Assembly: GCA_027459645.1 (NCBI GenBank) | Contig: DAIDHQ010000022.1 | Span: 124,001 to 188,000, forward strand | DNA length: 64,000 bases | Direction: 5' to 3' | From: Vulcanimicrobiota bacterium | Lineage (GTDB): Bacteria; Vulcanimicrobiota; Vulcanimicrobiia; Vulcanimicrobiales; Vulcanimicrobiaceae | Shown here: positions 41,677-50,184 of the stretch, in pieces | Layout: every line of letters starts with the position of its first letter | Position numbering within the stretch: position 1 is the first letter of the stretch | Made by a program: the position numbers and the translations under genes | Notes under the pieces: generated by a model | Seen by the model: the letters and a program-made list of their open reading frames with translations, nothing else | What the model was told of the DNA's origin: nothing | The model's database searches: none

Positions 41677-41753
41677 GCGCTAATATATCACTTGTCTCAC
41701 GGATACCATTAAATTTGTCATAACGGGCGAAATCCCCGGAAAGGCCTTGCACC
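41677..41753. promoter_or_regulatory. Divergent paaX / boxB-like control region
   Basis: A 77-bp AT-richer gap. It contains TATATT on the minus strand (41687-41682), TTGTC twice in direct repeat (41692-41696 and 41715-41719) and ATTAAAT between them. On the plus strand AAAGG lies about 9 nt before the ATG at 41754. This is where PaaX would be expected to bind and control both directions. I cannot assign a definite PaaX box. Confidence 0.55.
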
Positions 41754-42881
41754 ATGGCGCGTATCAGCACCTTCGACGACTGGATCGACCTCCTGAAGGA
41801 TTGGCAGACCGACATCGGCCTCGATCAGGAGCTGATCGAGCGCTTCATGCCGGGCTATACCTTCGATGCCAAATACGGCGAACTGCCCACGCCCGAGATT
41901 TTCTTCGGAGACTTCAGCGGCGAACGGCGCTGGGAAAAGGTGCGGGAGATTCCCGATCAGCGCATGCGCGACGCGGTGCTGAATATGATCGTCTTTCAGG
42001 GCGACACCGAGTTCGCTTCGAACGAGCAGCAGCGTTTTCTCGTCAATAACGCGCCGTCCGAATACGATCTCGCTTCGCTCGTGCGCATCATGGTCGAAGA
42101 GACCCGCCACGGTTACCAAATGTGCCACCTGCTCGTGAACCATTTTGGCAGCGAGGGCAAGATCGAAGCGCAGAAGATGCTCGAACGCCGCGCGTTCGGG
42201 AAGAAGAACCGCTTGCTCAACGCGTTCAACGACGACGTGACGCATTGGCTCGACTTCTTTGCTTATACGAACTTCATGGATCGCGACGGCAAGTTCCAGC
42301 TGACGATGCTCTCGCATTCGAGCTTCGCGCCGCTCGCGCAGTCGATGGGACCGATGCTTCGGGAAGAGTCGTTCCACATGGGCACCGGCATCACGGGGTT
42401 GCGCCGCATCGCAAAGGCGGGCGTCATTCCCGTCGATATGCAGCAGAAGTACTACAACAAGTGGATCTCGGGCTCGCTCGATCTATTCGGGACCGATCAT
42501 TCGGGTTCCGCACAGTGGGCGTACACGTGGGGCATCAAAGGGCGCGTCGACGAGGACAAAACCGGCGACGCCGTGGATAAGGAACACTTGAACGAGCGCG
42601 CGCGCGAGCAGTTTTACGTCGAGGTTCAGGGAACGGTCGATCGCGTGAACGAAGTCAACCAGAGCGAGACGAAGCTCTACGTTCCGGACATGCGCTTCAA
42701 CCGCAAGATCGGCGATTTCGCCGGCAAATACTTCACGGTCGACGGCCGCGAACTCACCAAGGCCGAATGGGACGCCTACATGCCGAGCGTGCTGCCGACC
42801 GCCGCCGACGACGCCGTACTCGCGGCCTATTTCAAGAACCCCGACTGGATCGCCCCGAAGGGCAACCTGAGCTCGAACTAA
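41754..42881 (+). CDS. BoxB-like di-iron oxygenase (benzoyl-CoA epoxidase / PaaA superfamily), short form
   Basis: A 375-aa ferritin-like di-iron protein. FQGDTEFASNEQQRFL, VEETRH, FMDRDGKFQL and REESFH match BoxB of benzoyl-CoA 2,3-epoxidase. Probable iron ligands are Glu86, Glu116, His119, Asp176 or Asp178, Glu205 and His208, with spacing as in BoxB. It lacks about 100 residues present in BoxB (around 470 aa). BoxB epoxidises benzoyl-CoA with O2 and the reductase BoxA. Here the substrate is probably another CoA thioester. It is divergent from paaX and 39 bp upstream of an enoyl-CoA hydratase gene. Confidence 0.82.
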   Translation: MARISTFDDWIDLLKDWQTDIGLDQELIERFMPGYTFDAKYGELPTPEIFFGDFSGERRWEKVREIPDQRMRDAVLNMIVFQGDTEFASNEQQRFLVNNAPSEYDLASLVRIMVEETRHGYQMCHLLVNHFGSEGKIEAQKMLERRAFGKKNRLLNAFNDDVTHWLDFFAYTNFMDRDGKFQLTMLSHSSFAPLAQSMGPMLREESFHMGTGITGLRRIAKAGVIPVDMQQKYYNKWISGSLDLFGTDHSGSAQWAYTWGIKGRVDEDKTGDAVDKEHLNERAREQFYVEVQGTVDRVNEVNQSETKLYVPDMRFNRKIGDFAGKYFTVDGRELTKAEWDAYMPSVLPTAADDAVLAAYFKNPDWIAPKGNLSSN

Positions 42882-42920
42882 CGCGTCATCAACGAAACGA
42901 AAGTAAGGTTAGGAACAAGC

Positions 42921-43781
42921 ATGAGCACGACCGTAAACGGAACCGCCGCAGCGCAAACGCCTTTCGGGCGCGTCGAAAAGCCCTACGACGGCAAGCGCGT
43001 CGTTAATTATTGGAAAGACGGACACATCGCGTTCGTCGAGATGAACGACCCGCCCGCCAACACCTACACGCACGAAATGATGCGGCAGCTCGACGAAGCG
43101 TTCTTGGATGCGCGCTTCGACGGCGACGTCGAGGTCATCGTGATTACCGGAGCGGGAGAGAAGTTCTTTTCGGCCGGCGCCAATATCGCGATGCTCAATT
43201 CCGTGACGCCGGAGTTCAAATATATGTTCTGCCTGCACGCGAACGAGACGCTCTCGCGTTTGGAGCAGACGCCGAAGCTCGTGATCGCCGCGCTCAACGG
43301 CCATTGCGTCGGCGGCGGCATGGAGATCGCGATGGCGGCGGACATCCGCATCGCGCGCCAGGACAGCGGCAAGATGGGCCTTCCCGAAGTCGCGCTCGGC
43401 GTGCTCCCGGGAACCGGCGGCACGCAGCGCCTCGCACGTCTGGTCGGAAAGTCACGTGCGATCGAACTGATGGTTAGCGGTAAGACGTTCAGTTACGAAC
43501 AAGCGCTGGACTGGGGCTTGGTCAGCGACATCTTCGAAGGCAACGCGCAAGAGTTCCGCGCGCAGGTTACCGACTACGCGCGTCAATTCTGCAGCCCGAA
43601 TAAGGCGCCGATGGCCGTCGGCCATATCAAACGCAGCGTTCAGACCGGCGCCGAATTGCCGCTCAACGACGCGCTCGCGCTCGAACGCGAACTGCAGTCG
43701 CTGCTCTTTAAGAGCGAAGATGCCAAAGAGGGCATCGCCGCCTATAACGAAAAGCGCGTCGCAAAATTCAAGAACAAGTAA
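42921..43781 (+). CDS. Enoyl-CoA hydratase/isomerase family protein
   Basis: A 286-aa crotonase-fold protein. SAGANI forms the first oxyanion segment, GHCVGGGMEIAMAADI carries Glu135 and GLPEVALGVLPGTGGTQRL carries Glu156. The two glutamates have the spacing of the catalytic pair of enoyl-CoA hydratase. An extra N-terminal region of about 30 residues precedes the fold. Its place after the BoxB-like gene suggests it hydrates, isomerises or opens the CoA product of that oxygenase. It is smaller than the ring-opening BoxC (about 550 aa). Confidence 0.9.
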   Translation: MSTTVNGTAAAQTPFGRVEKPYDGKRVVNYWKDGHIAFVEMNDPPANTYTHEMMRQLDEAFLDARFDGDVEVIVITGAGEKFFSAGANIAMLNSVTPEFKYMFCLHANETLSRLEQTPKLVIAALNGHCVGGGMEIAMAADIRIARQDSGKMGLPEVALGVLPGTGGTQRLARLVGKSRAIELMVSGKTFSYEQALDWGLVSDIFEGNAQEFRAQVTDYARQFCSPNKAPMAVGHIKRSVQTGAELPLNDALALERELQSLLFKSEDAKEGIAAYNEKRVAKFKNK

Positions 43782-43803
43782 GATACGCGCTGCCAAATGC
43801 AAC

Positions 43804-43829
43804 AAGGGCCGCTCGTTCGAGCGGCCCTT
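43804..43829 (+). terminator. Intrinsic terminator after the enoyl-CoA hydratase gene
   Basis: AAGGGCCGCTCG (43804-43815) and CGAGCGGCCCTT (43818-43829) are perfect inverted repeats. On the plus strand they are followed by TGTGTTT. The structure lies 22 nt after the hydratase stop and 14 nt before the convergent serine hydrolase stop at 43843, so it probably serves both. Confidence 0.8.
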
Positions 43830-43842
43830 TGTGTTTATGGGC

Positions 43843-45252
43843 TTAGTCGGCCGGAGCCAAGCCGATGCCGTCGACGACTTTCGTTTTGGGATTATAGCCG
43901 AGCACGAACCGGACCGCGCCCTTTGCGAACTCGACGCGATAGCGATACATCACGACGTCGCCGCGCGTTGTTTTGCCGCGGAAGATGACGCTGCGAACCG
44001 GCCCTAGCGGCGCGAAATGTTGCGCGATTTGCTTCTGCATCTGCGGCGTCGCGACTTTCGCGAACGCGGGGGACATCTCGCTCGGTGGCATGGTCCCTTT
44101 CATCGTCTCGTCGAGATAGTGCAGGATCTGCGGCCGGAACGCGAGGTCTTCGCCGGGTGCGGGACGTTTGCTCGCGGCGATGCTTGCGGCTAGATCTTTC
44201 GGAAAGATCGCGCCGAGGGCGGCCCTTTCTACCACGGCCGGATCGCCGTCGACGCTGTTTTCGAAGACGACGATGTCCAGGCCGTCGTTCGGATAGGTGC
44301 CGTTCATCGTAAACGATCCAAGCGTGCCGCCGTTGTGCCAGATGCGCTTGTGCCCGAGCAGCGGATTGATGCCCAGGCCCATGCCGTAATCCGTCTTCGT
44401 GCCGTCCTTGAGCGTACCGCGCGACGACATCAGCGCGTAATCGGCGGGCGTGACGATCTTGCCCAATTCGAGCGCGTTGTCCCATCGGACGAGATCGGCG
44501 ACCGTCGAAACGATCGCGCCGGCTCCGCCTGCCCACGACTCCGGAATCTCGGGCGCGAGCGCGAGCGGGCCGTTGCCGTCGTTTCCACGCCAATACGCGC
44601 GGGCGAGATCGTGATAGCCGGATTCGTCGGCGACGAAGCCCGAGCGCGTCATGCCTGCACGCGCGAACAGGTGCTGCCGAACGTAGCGTTCGTACGATTC
44701 GCCGGAGACCTTCGCCACGATCTGCCCGAGCAGCCAGTAGTTGGTGTTGCTATACCTCCACTGCGTTCCCGGCGCGAACAGCAGCTTCTTCGCGCGCAAA
44801 GCGACGTGCGCGAACGTCACGGGAGTAGCGAACGCCTTCGCCGGATCGGTTCTCGGTAAATAATCGGGGAGGCCGGAGATTTGGTTCAGCAGTTCGCGCA
44901 GCGTGATCTCCGACGCGTGTGGAAACGCCGGAAAATATTTGGCGAGCGGATCGTCGACGTTGAGTTTTCCGGCTTCTTGCAGCTGCAAGATTGCGGCGGC
45001 GGTGAACTGTTTGGTGACCGAGCCGATCTCGAATCGCGTCTTGGTATCGACGGGAGCGTGCGTCGCAAGGTCGCGCAGGCCAAAGGTCTTCACGAAGATC
45101 AGCTTGCCGTCTTTCGCGACGCCGATCGCCGCGCCGACGGGATGCTGTGCGGCGACGGTGCGGGTGACGGCCGTGGCGATACTCGTATCGAGGGCGGCCG
45201 TGGTGGAGGGCGGCGCGGTAGCGGCCGCGAGCAAGAATGCGGAAAGCAACAT
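43843..45252 (-). CDS. Secreted serine hydrolase, beta-lactamase class C-like
   Basis: A 469-aa protein with a signal peptide (MLLSAFLLAAATAPP), SxxK at Ser78-Lys81 (GSVTKQF), YSN in QWRYSNTNY and HNGG in the KTG position. A C-terminal extension of about 120 residues follows the catalytic fold. Like the protein at 12303-13586 it belongs to the broad class C/DD-peptidase/esterase group and acts outside the cytoplasm; the actual substrate is unknown. It starts 3 bp after the end of the class V aminotransferase gene on the same strand, so the two are likely co-transcribed. Confidence 0.86.
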   Translation of the reverse strand: MLLSAFLLAAATAPPSTTAALDTSIATAVTRTVAAQHPVGAAIGVAKDGKLIFVKTFGLRDLATHAPVDTKTRFEIGSVTKQFTAAAILQLQEAGKLNVDDPLAKYFPAFPHASEITLRELLNQISGLPDYLPRTDPAKAFATPVTFAHVALRAKKLLFAPGTQWRYSNTNYWLLGQIVAKVSGESYERYVRQHLFARAGMTRSGFVADESGYHDLARAYWRGNDGNGPLALAPEIPESWAGGAGAIVSTVADLVRWDNALELGKIVTPADYALMSSRGTLKDGTKTDYGMGLGINPLLGHKRIWHNGGTLGSFTMNGTYPNDGLDIVVFENSVDGDPAVVERAALGAIFPKDLAASIAASKRPAPGEDLAFRPQILHYLDETMKGTMPPSEMSPAFAKVATPQMQKQIAQHFAPLGPVRSVIFRGKTTRGDVVMYRYRVEFAKGAVRFVLGYNPKTKVVDGIGLAPAD

Positions 45253-45255
45253 ACG

Positions 45256-46521
45256 CTATAGAGCGCTCGAGTGGGCCGTTTTGTTTGCTGCGGCCAAATA
45301 TTCGAGCGCCGCGTCGATCTCTGCGGGCGTGTTATAGTGCGCGGCCCCGATGCGGACCACGCCGGTCTCCACCGGTATCCCGAGCGTTCTGACCAACTCG
45401 AGGGCGTAGTTGTTCCCGCTCCACACAAAGACGCCGCGCCGGCCGAGATCGGTGGCGATCTCCTCGGGGCTACGGGCGGAGTGGAGAAACGAAACGGTCG
45501 GCACGCGCGAAGAAAACGCGCGAGCGTCGGTTATGCCGAGGATCCGGATCTGGCCCTGGCGGCGCAGCCCTTCGATCAATCGTTCGGAGAGCTCGCGCTC
45601 GTAGGCGGACGCGGCTTCGAAGGCGCGTTCGATGCGTGCCCGCGCATCGTCACGCGCGCCCAGTTGGCCGCCGAGCCATTCGAAATATCCGACCGCTGAG
45701 TCGAGCGCAGCGAACAGTTCGATCTGCGGCGTTCCCAGTTCGAAACGCCACGGCAGATCGTTGGTCGAGGGACGAACTTTGTCCGGCTGCAGAGCTTCGA
45801 GCAGGGATTCGCGGCCGTAGACGATCCCCAAATGCGGGCCGAAAAATTTATACGAAGAACAGGCGAGAAAATCGCAATCGAGGCGTTGCACGTCGATGCA
45901 TCCGTGCGGTGCAAACTGCACGGCGTCGACGTAGGCAAGAGCGCCCGCCTCGTGAATGCGTTTCACGAGCGCCGCGATGTCGTTGACGGAACCGGTGAGG
46001 TTGCTCGCGTAGGTGATAGCGACCAGCCTCGTGCGCCCGTTCAGCGCGTCGTCGAGCGCGGAGGGTTCGATACGCCACGTTTCGAGATCGAAATCGACCC
46101 AGCGTACTTTCAGCCCGCGCTCCTGCGCGACGGTTAGCCAGGGGGCGATATTCCCGTCGTGATCCATGCGCGTGACGACGATTTCGTCGCCTGCGTTCCA
46201 GGTGCGCGCAAGAGCGCGGGCCATCCGAAAGGTCAACGCGGTCATCGACGGGCCGACGACGACCTCGCGCGCAGATTGCGCGTTCAAGAAGACGCGCATG
46301 CGTTCGCGGGCTCGATCGATCGTCGTTTCGGCGCGTTCGCTCGTAACGAAGAATCCGCCGAGGTTTGCGTTGCTTTCGATCAAGCAGCGCGCGGTCGCGT
46401 CGGCGACGGTTTGCGGAACTTGCGTTCCGGCCGGGTTGTCGAGATAGATGCGGCGCATGCCGCCATCGGTGATGGCGAGCGACGGGAACGCTGCGCGGAC
46501 GTCGTCGATGGGAAAGGTCAT
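45256..46521 (-). CDS. Class V aminotransferase, cysteine-desulfurase-like without catalytic Cys
   Basis: A 421-aa PLP enzyme from ATG 46521; the open frame runs on to 47463 but is not protein-like. DNPAGTQVP, VVGPSMTALTF, Asp199 in YVDAVQ and PLP lysine K225 in SSYKFFGPHLG are visible. The N-terminal plan is that of SufS-like proteins of the VC1184 group. Where SufS/IscS have the catalytic Cys in GHHC, this protein has SGNNYA, so it should not act as a desulfurase. Its substrate is unknown. The leader contains two tandem hairpins. Confidence 0.85.
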   Translation of the reverse strand: MTFPIDDVRAAFPSLAITDGGMRRIYLDNPAGTQVPQTVADATARCLIESNANLGGFFVTSERAETTIDRARERMRVFLNAQSAREVVVGPSMTALTFRMARALARTWNAGDEIVVTRMDHDGNIAPWLTVAQERGLKVRWVDFDLETWRIEPSALDDALNGRTRLVAITYASNLTGSVNDIAALVKRIHEAGALAYVDAVQFAPHGCIDVQRLDCDFLACSSYKFFGPHLGIVYGRESLLEALQPDKVRPSTNDLPWRFELGTPQIELFAALDSAVGYFEWLGGQLGARDDARARIERAFEAASAYERELSERLIEGLRRQGQIRILGITDARAFSSRVPTVSFLHSARSPEEIATDLGRRGVFVWSGNNYALELVRTLGIPVETGVVRIGAAHYNTPAEIDAALEYLAAANKTAHSSAL

Positions 46522-46565
46522 GCGCGCAGCTTCGCCGCCGCACAAAGCGGAGCCCACAAAAGAAT

Positions 46566-46624
46566 GCGAGATCCGGCTGGTGGGGTCCGGACCTCGCGTG
46601 AGCCGGCTGGGCCGCAGCCGGCTC
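46566..46624. promoter_or_regulatory. Two back-to-back hairpins between divergent genes
   Basis: Hairpin A: GCGAGATCCGG (46566-46576) with CCGGACCTCGC (46587-46597), an 11-bp stem with one mismatch that becomes G-U in minus-strand RNA. Hairpin B: GAGCCGGCT (46600-46608) with AGCCGGCTC (46616-46624), 9 bp perfect. On the minus strand A is followed by ATTCTTTT; on the plus strand B is followed by GGTTTT. Each is thus positioned as a terminator or attenuator for transcripts leaving in its own direction, toward the aminotransferase and the DUF4239 gene respectively. Confidence 0.6.
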
Positions 46625-46677
46625 GGTTTTAGCGTACGGTCAAGGGGCGAGCGGCTGACATACCCAATTTCGGGTAG

Positions 46678-47415
46678 ATGTCTCCAGCCTACAGCAGCCT
46701 TCCCGATGTGGTTTCCTTGGTGGTCGCGCTCGTCGTTTGGAACGGCTTTGCGCTGGCCGTGACGTTCGTTACGCGTCGTCTCGCGCTTCGCGTGCCGTTT
46801 AAGGGCATCGCCTATTCGGGCGTGTGGCCTCGGGCAGTCGGGGCGGCCGTGTTTATCTTGCTCGGTTTTATGATCATCAATCTGTGGAATTCGATGCAAG
46901 CGACGCAGACGAACGTGGACAAAGAAGCGGCGATCGTACGCGAACTGACGCGCGATGTTACGCCGGCCGGCCGCCCGGCGATCGCGGCCTATCTCAAACG
47001 CTCGATCGGGTCGTGGCCGAAGCTCTGCGCCTCCAACGTCAGCTTCGTCGAGCCGGAAGCATTGCGTGCGCTGGAGCGCGCCGTGCATCCCCGCACCCCG
47101 GCCGTCATGGACGATCTCGACCGGCAATTCACCGCGCTCGAAACGCTGCGTTACGAACGCATTCGACTGGCACGCGGAACGATGCCGCGCGAACTTTGGG
47201 CGGCAGCGATCGTGCTGAGCGCGCTCCTCGTGCTGCTGCTCGCAATTACCGTCGTCGATCCCGCGATCTACCACGTGCTCTTGATGATTCTGCTCGCCAC
47301 GAGCATCGCAATGACGTTCTGGATCGCGGCGCTGCTCGATTTTCCATTCTGCGGATCGCACGCGGTGACGCCGGTGCCGCTTCAGGATACCTTGAGCTCG
47401 CTGCGGTCGCCGTAA
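46678..47415 (+). CDS. DUF4239 (bestrophin-like) membrane protein
   Basis: A 245-aa protein with hydrophobic segments at about 8-32, 50-68, 175-195 and 198-222 and a soluble middle part. The middle helix LWNSMQATQTNVDKEAAIVREL matches DUF4239 proteins, which are related to bestrophin-like channels. Function unknown. It is followed with a TAATG overlap by a short membrane protein gene. Confidence 0.72.
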   Translation: MSPAYSSLPDVVSLVVALVVWNGFALAVTFVTRRLALRVPFKGIAYSGVWPRAVGAAVFILLGFMIINLWNSMQATQTNVDKEAAIVRELTRDVTPAGRPAIAAYLKRSIGSWPKLCASNVSFVEPEALRALERAVHPRTPAVMDDLDRQFTALETLRYERIRLARGTMPRELWAAAIVLSALLVLLLAITVVDPAIYHVLLMILLATSIAMTFWIAALLDFPFCGSHAVTPVPLQDTLSSLRSP

Positions 47416-47648
47416 TGCGGCGTTGGGAGACGTTGACCGCCCTCGCAGCCGTCGTGCTTGCAAGCATCGGAAGCATTCCGGCTGTCCCGTTTCGCTACGC
47501 TCTTACCGGAGCGGCGGTCGTCTCGATCCTGCTCGTCGGCGGCTCCCGGTTGTACGTCGCGCTGCGTAGCGGGCCGAAGACCCCTGCGGCGTTCGATGCC
47601 GCGCAGCGCGCGCGTGAAATTCGCGCAAAGCGCGATCGCCGAAACTAA
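47415..47648 (+). CDS. Small two-helix membrane protein
   Basis: A 77-aa protein from ATG 47415, overlapping the DUF4239 stop (TAATG). Two hydrophobic segments (residues about 7-22 and 30-43) are followed by a basic, charged tail (RAREIRAKRDRRN). No family is recognised. Coupling suggests a partner of the DUF4239 protein. Its 3' end overlaps the convergent DNA ligase gene by 4 bp. Confidence 0.6.
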   Translation: MRRWETLTALAAVVLASIGSIPAVPFRYALTGAAVVSILLVGGSRLYVALRSGPKTPAAFDAAQRAREIRAKRDRRN

Positions 47649-49324
47649 AGGCCTTCCCGTTCGAGCATCGCGGCGTAAATCGCGTCGACGTCGGCGACGG
47701 TGTCGATCTGCGACACCGGCTTGTCGTCGCGTACCCGCACGATGCGAGGAAACCGCAAGGCATACCCGCTCTGATGCAGATCGCTGCGTTGAACGATATC
47801 GAACGCAACCTCCAGCACGATTGCCGGCTCCACCTCGAACCGGCGCCGTGTCGCATCTTCCGGCCGCAACGGATGGGCGAGAAACCACGTGGTGAGTTCG
47901 CCGATCTCGGCGTCCGTCAACCCGGTGTAGGCCTTGCCGATGGTCAGCAGATTTCCTTCGCCGTCCTGCACCGCGAACGTGTAATCGGAGAGCATCTTCG
48001 CGCGTTTTCCATGCCCCCATTCGACCGCCACAACCACCACGTCGAGGGTGCTCAACTCTTTCTTGAGCTTGAGCCACCATTTGCCGCGACGACCGGGAAC
48101 GTAGGGCGCATCGACGCGCTTGAGCATCAACCCTTCGTTGCCGCGCTCGCGAGCGGCGCCGAACCGCTCGTTGATCGCCGTTCCTTCGGCCCCCGCGTCG
48201 AGCGTGTCGAACGGTGCGGTCACGATGCGTTCGTTTGGCAGCAGCACGCCGGCCAAGCGCCGGCGGCGTTCTGCGAGCGGTTCGTCGATCAAGAACTCGT
48301 CGTCGATCGCGATCGCGTCAAAGACCACATACTGCAGCGGGACGCCTTCGAGCAACGACGGATCGATTTCTTTGCGTTGCAGGCGTGCTTGCAGGATACG
48401 AAACGGCAACGCTTTGCCGTCGCGCGAGGCGATGATCTCACCGTCGAGGATCAGCCGGTGCCGTTGCGAGCGGAGTGCCTCGGCGATCTCGGGATACGAG
48501 TGGGTGACCTCGTTGAAGTTTCGCGAATACAGCGTGACGATGCCGCCGTCCACGTGGGCTTGCGCGCGTATGCCGTCGTACTTGTCTTCGACGAACCAGG
48601 CTTCGCCGTCCAATTCGCGATAGGATTCGCCGAACGGAATCGGCGATGCGAGCATGAAGCCGATGGGCGAGCCGTACGCGACGTGGATTTCGTCGAGCCG
48701 GTGGTGTTTTGCCGCGACGGCCACTTCACCGGCGTCGCCGGATGCCATGATCGCGCGATGGATCTCGCGATGCGTACGCTCGAATGCGGCCGCAATGGCG
48801 TCGTGGATCAATCCCTCGCGTAACCCGATGCGAAGATCGCCCGTGACGATCTTGATCACGTACGTCGCCTCCAGCGGGTCGCTGCACGCCCGCAAGATGC
48901 GCTCCAAAATCGCTTCGCGCGTCTTTCCCGCGTTTTTTCCGGACGCGCCGGCAATCTGCATGAAGAGTCCGTCGAGGAGCGCCGGCGTGAGCGTCTCTGC
49001 ACCGAACAGCGAAAGATCGGTTCCCGGTCGCGCGAGCGGACCCAGTGCCGCGCCCAGATCGCCCGTCTCGCGATAGCGGCCCGAGAGCGCTGCGTCGGTG
49101 AAGCCCCACGCGCGTTTCGCGGCCGAGACGATCGCACGGGCGCCGATATTGAGGCTGCGCTGGTCGCGAGCGGCGAACGGATTCCCGGTGAAGAAGCGCG
49201 CGGCCGCCTGCAGATCGGGGTCGTCGAGTTCGCGCAGGTACTCGGCGATCAGCGCGACTTTTTCGAGTTTTCCGCTGCGTGCCGCGACGGCGTTCGCGAC
49301 ATAGGCGAAGCGGCGCATCCCCAT
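47645..49324 (-). CDS. lig: ATP-dependent DNA ligase (ligase of the LHR/MPE/Exo/Lig set)
   Basis: A 559-aa ligase: N-terminal DNA-binding domain (residues 1 to about 210), nucleotidyltransferase domain with adenylated Lys248 in EDKYDGIRAQ, ILDGEI, the EGLMLKR motif and WLKLK, then an OB-fold to the C terminus. The length and layout match the bacterial ligases found with LHR-Core, MPE and Exo. It seals DNA nicks with ATP and works beside the NAD-dependent replicative LigA. Here it is separated from lhr-pdeM by 12 kb and from exo by 2 kb. The ATG at 49324 may be replaced by that at 49318. Confidence 0.94.
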   Translation of the reverse strand: MGMRRFAYVANAVAARSGKLEKVALIAEYLRELDDPDLQAAARFFTGNPFAARDQRSLNIGARAIVSAAKRAWGFTDAALSGRYRETGDLGAALGPLARPGTDLSLFGAETLTPALLDGLFMQIAGASGKNAGKTREAILERILRACSDPLEATYVIKIVTGDLRIGLREGLIHDAIAAAFERTHREIHRAIMASGDAGEVAVAAKHHRLDEIHVAYGSPIGFMLASPIPFGESYRELDGEAWFVEDKYDGIRAQAHVDGGIVTLYSRNFNEVTHSYPEIAEALRSQRHRLILDGEIIASRDGKALPFRILQARLQRKEIDPSLLEGVPLQYVVFDAIAIDDEFLIDEPLAERRRRLAGVLLPNERIVTAPFDTLDAGAEGTAINERFGAARERGNEGLMLKRVDAPYVPGRRGKWWLKLKKELSTLDVVVVAVEWGHGKRAKMLSDYTFAVQDGEGNLLTIGKAYTGLTDAEIGELTTWFLAHPLRPEDATRRRFEVEPAIVLEVAFDIVQRSDLHQSGYALRFPRIVRVRDDKPVSQIDTVADVDAIYAAMLEREGL

Positions 49325-49363
49325 CGGCAGGGCGTTCTTCAGCTTCTGCGCGAAGGCCTCGGC

Positions 49364-49642
49364 ATGGTTACGGCCTTTATCCTCATGAACGTGTCGCGCT
49401 CTCGCCTCAAATCGATTGCGGACGATCTGCTGGCAATCGACGGCATTGCGGAGGTCTACTCCGTCGCCGGACCTTTTGATTTAGTGGCGATCGCGCGCGT
49501 CAAAGAACACGAGCAGCTCAACGATCTCGTGACCGAACGCGTCGCCGAGCTCGACGGTATCGAAAGCACCGAAACGCTCATCGCGTTCAAGACGTTCTCG
49601 AAAAAGGACCTCGGCATGTTGTGGGACATCGGCGTCGACTAA
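49364..49642 (+). CDS. Stand-alone Lrp/AsnC effector (RAM) domain protein
   Basis: A 92-aa protein consisting only of the Lrp/AsnC ligand-binding domain: a VTAFILMNVSRSRLKSIADDLL opening, VAGPFDLVAIARV and TETLIAFKTF. No helix-turn-helix is present, so it cannot bind DNA itself. SARs of this kind may bind amino acids or partner with full-length Lrp proteins. GAAGG precedes the ATG by 7 nt. It is divergent from the DNA ligase gene with a 39-bp gap. Confidence 0.83.
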   Translation: MVTAFILMNVSRSRLKSIADDLLAIDGIAEVYSVAGPFDLVAIARVKEHEQLNDLVTERVAELDGIESTETLIAFKTFSKKDLGMLWDIGVD

Positions 49643-49716
49643 ATGGCGTCGATCAAACAGGTCGAGGGCTTCGAATACGTGGAAGCTGACCGACGTCTTT
49701 CGCAGCGACTAAACCC

Positions 49717-50184
49717 TTACGGGTTGGTCGGCAGCACGTCGACGTAGGGCGTGCGGGGCATCTCGCCGGGTGCAACGTCGTCGGGCGCCGGTTTTCCGGC
49801 GGGCCCGAGACTGCGAATGAATCGGTAGATCGCGCGCCGATCGGTGCCGTCGAGTTGCCGCAGATCCTGCCATACCATCGGCCATCTTCCCGCGCGCGTC
49901 TTGATCATGAAGAGCCACTGGGCTTCGCTGATCGATTGAAATTCCAGGCGCACGTTTGCCGGATAGGTCGTTCCCCACGGGCCGCGATAGCCGATCGACG
50001 TTCCGGTCATCCACGCCGAGACGGGAATGGCGCCGTCGCTCGCGCGCCAGCCGGCGGTGTGACAGTCGTTGCAACTGCCGAAGGCAACCAGGTACTTCCC
50101 GCGAGCGATGAGCGGATCGGGACCCTGCGGCGTGGCCGCCGCCATTAAGGCGAGCGCGACCATGACGAACGCCGCAAACTTCAC
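49717..50184 (-). CDS. Monoheme c-type cytochrome
   Basis: A 155-aa protein from GTG 50184, which overlaps the previous stop as GTGA. It has a signal peptide (FAAFVMVALALMAAATP), heme motif CNDCH near residues 38-42 and a candidate axial Met in the C-terminal half (MVWQDL or GEMPRTP). It is probably a periplasmic electron carrier or a subunit of a dehydrogenase. It is the last gene of a three-gene coupled unit with two poorly known proteins. Confidence 0.82.
   Translation of the reverse strand: MKFAAFVMVALALMAAATPQGPDPLIARGKYLVAFGSCNDCHTAGWRASDGAIPVSAWMTGTSIGYRGPWGTTYPANVRLEFQSISEAQWLFMIKTRAGRWPMVWQDLRQLDGTDRRAIYRFIRSLGPAGKPAPDDVAPGEMPRTPYVDVLPTNP

Noticed and set aside
46522-47463. Upstream extension of the aminotransferase frame to 735 codons
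   Set aside because: The added part is low-complexity, Arg-rich and antisense to the DUF4239 gene. The family N terminus begins at ATG 46521.
49643-49747. 34-codon frame starting MASIKQVEGFEYVEAD directly after the RAM-domain gene
   Set aside because: It begins like a real protein and could be a truncated gene remnant, but it is too short, overlaps the cytochrome gene and has no identifiable family.
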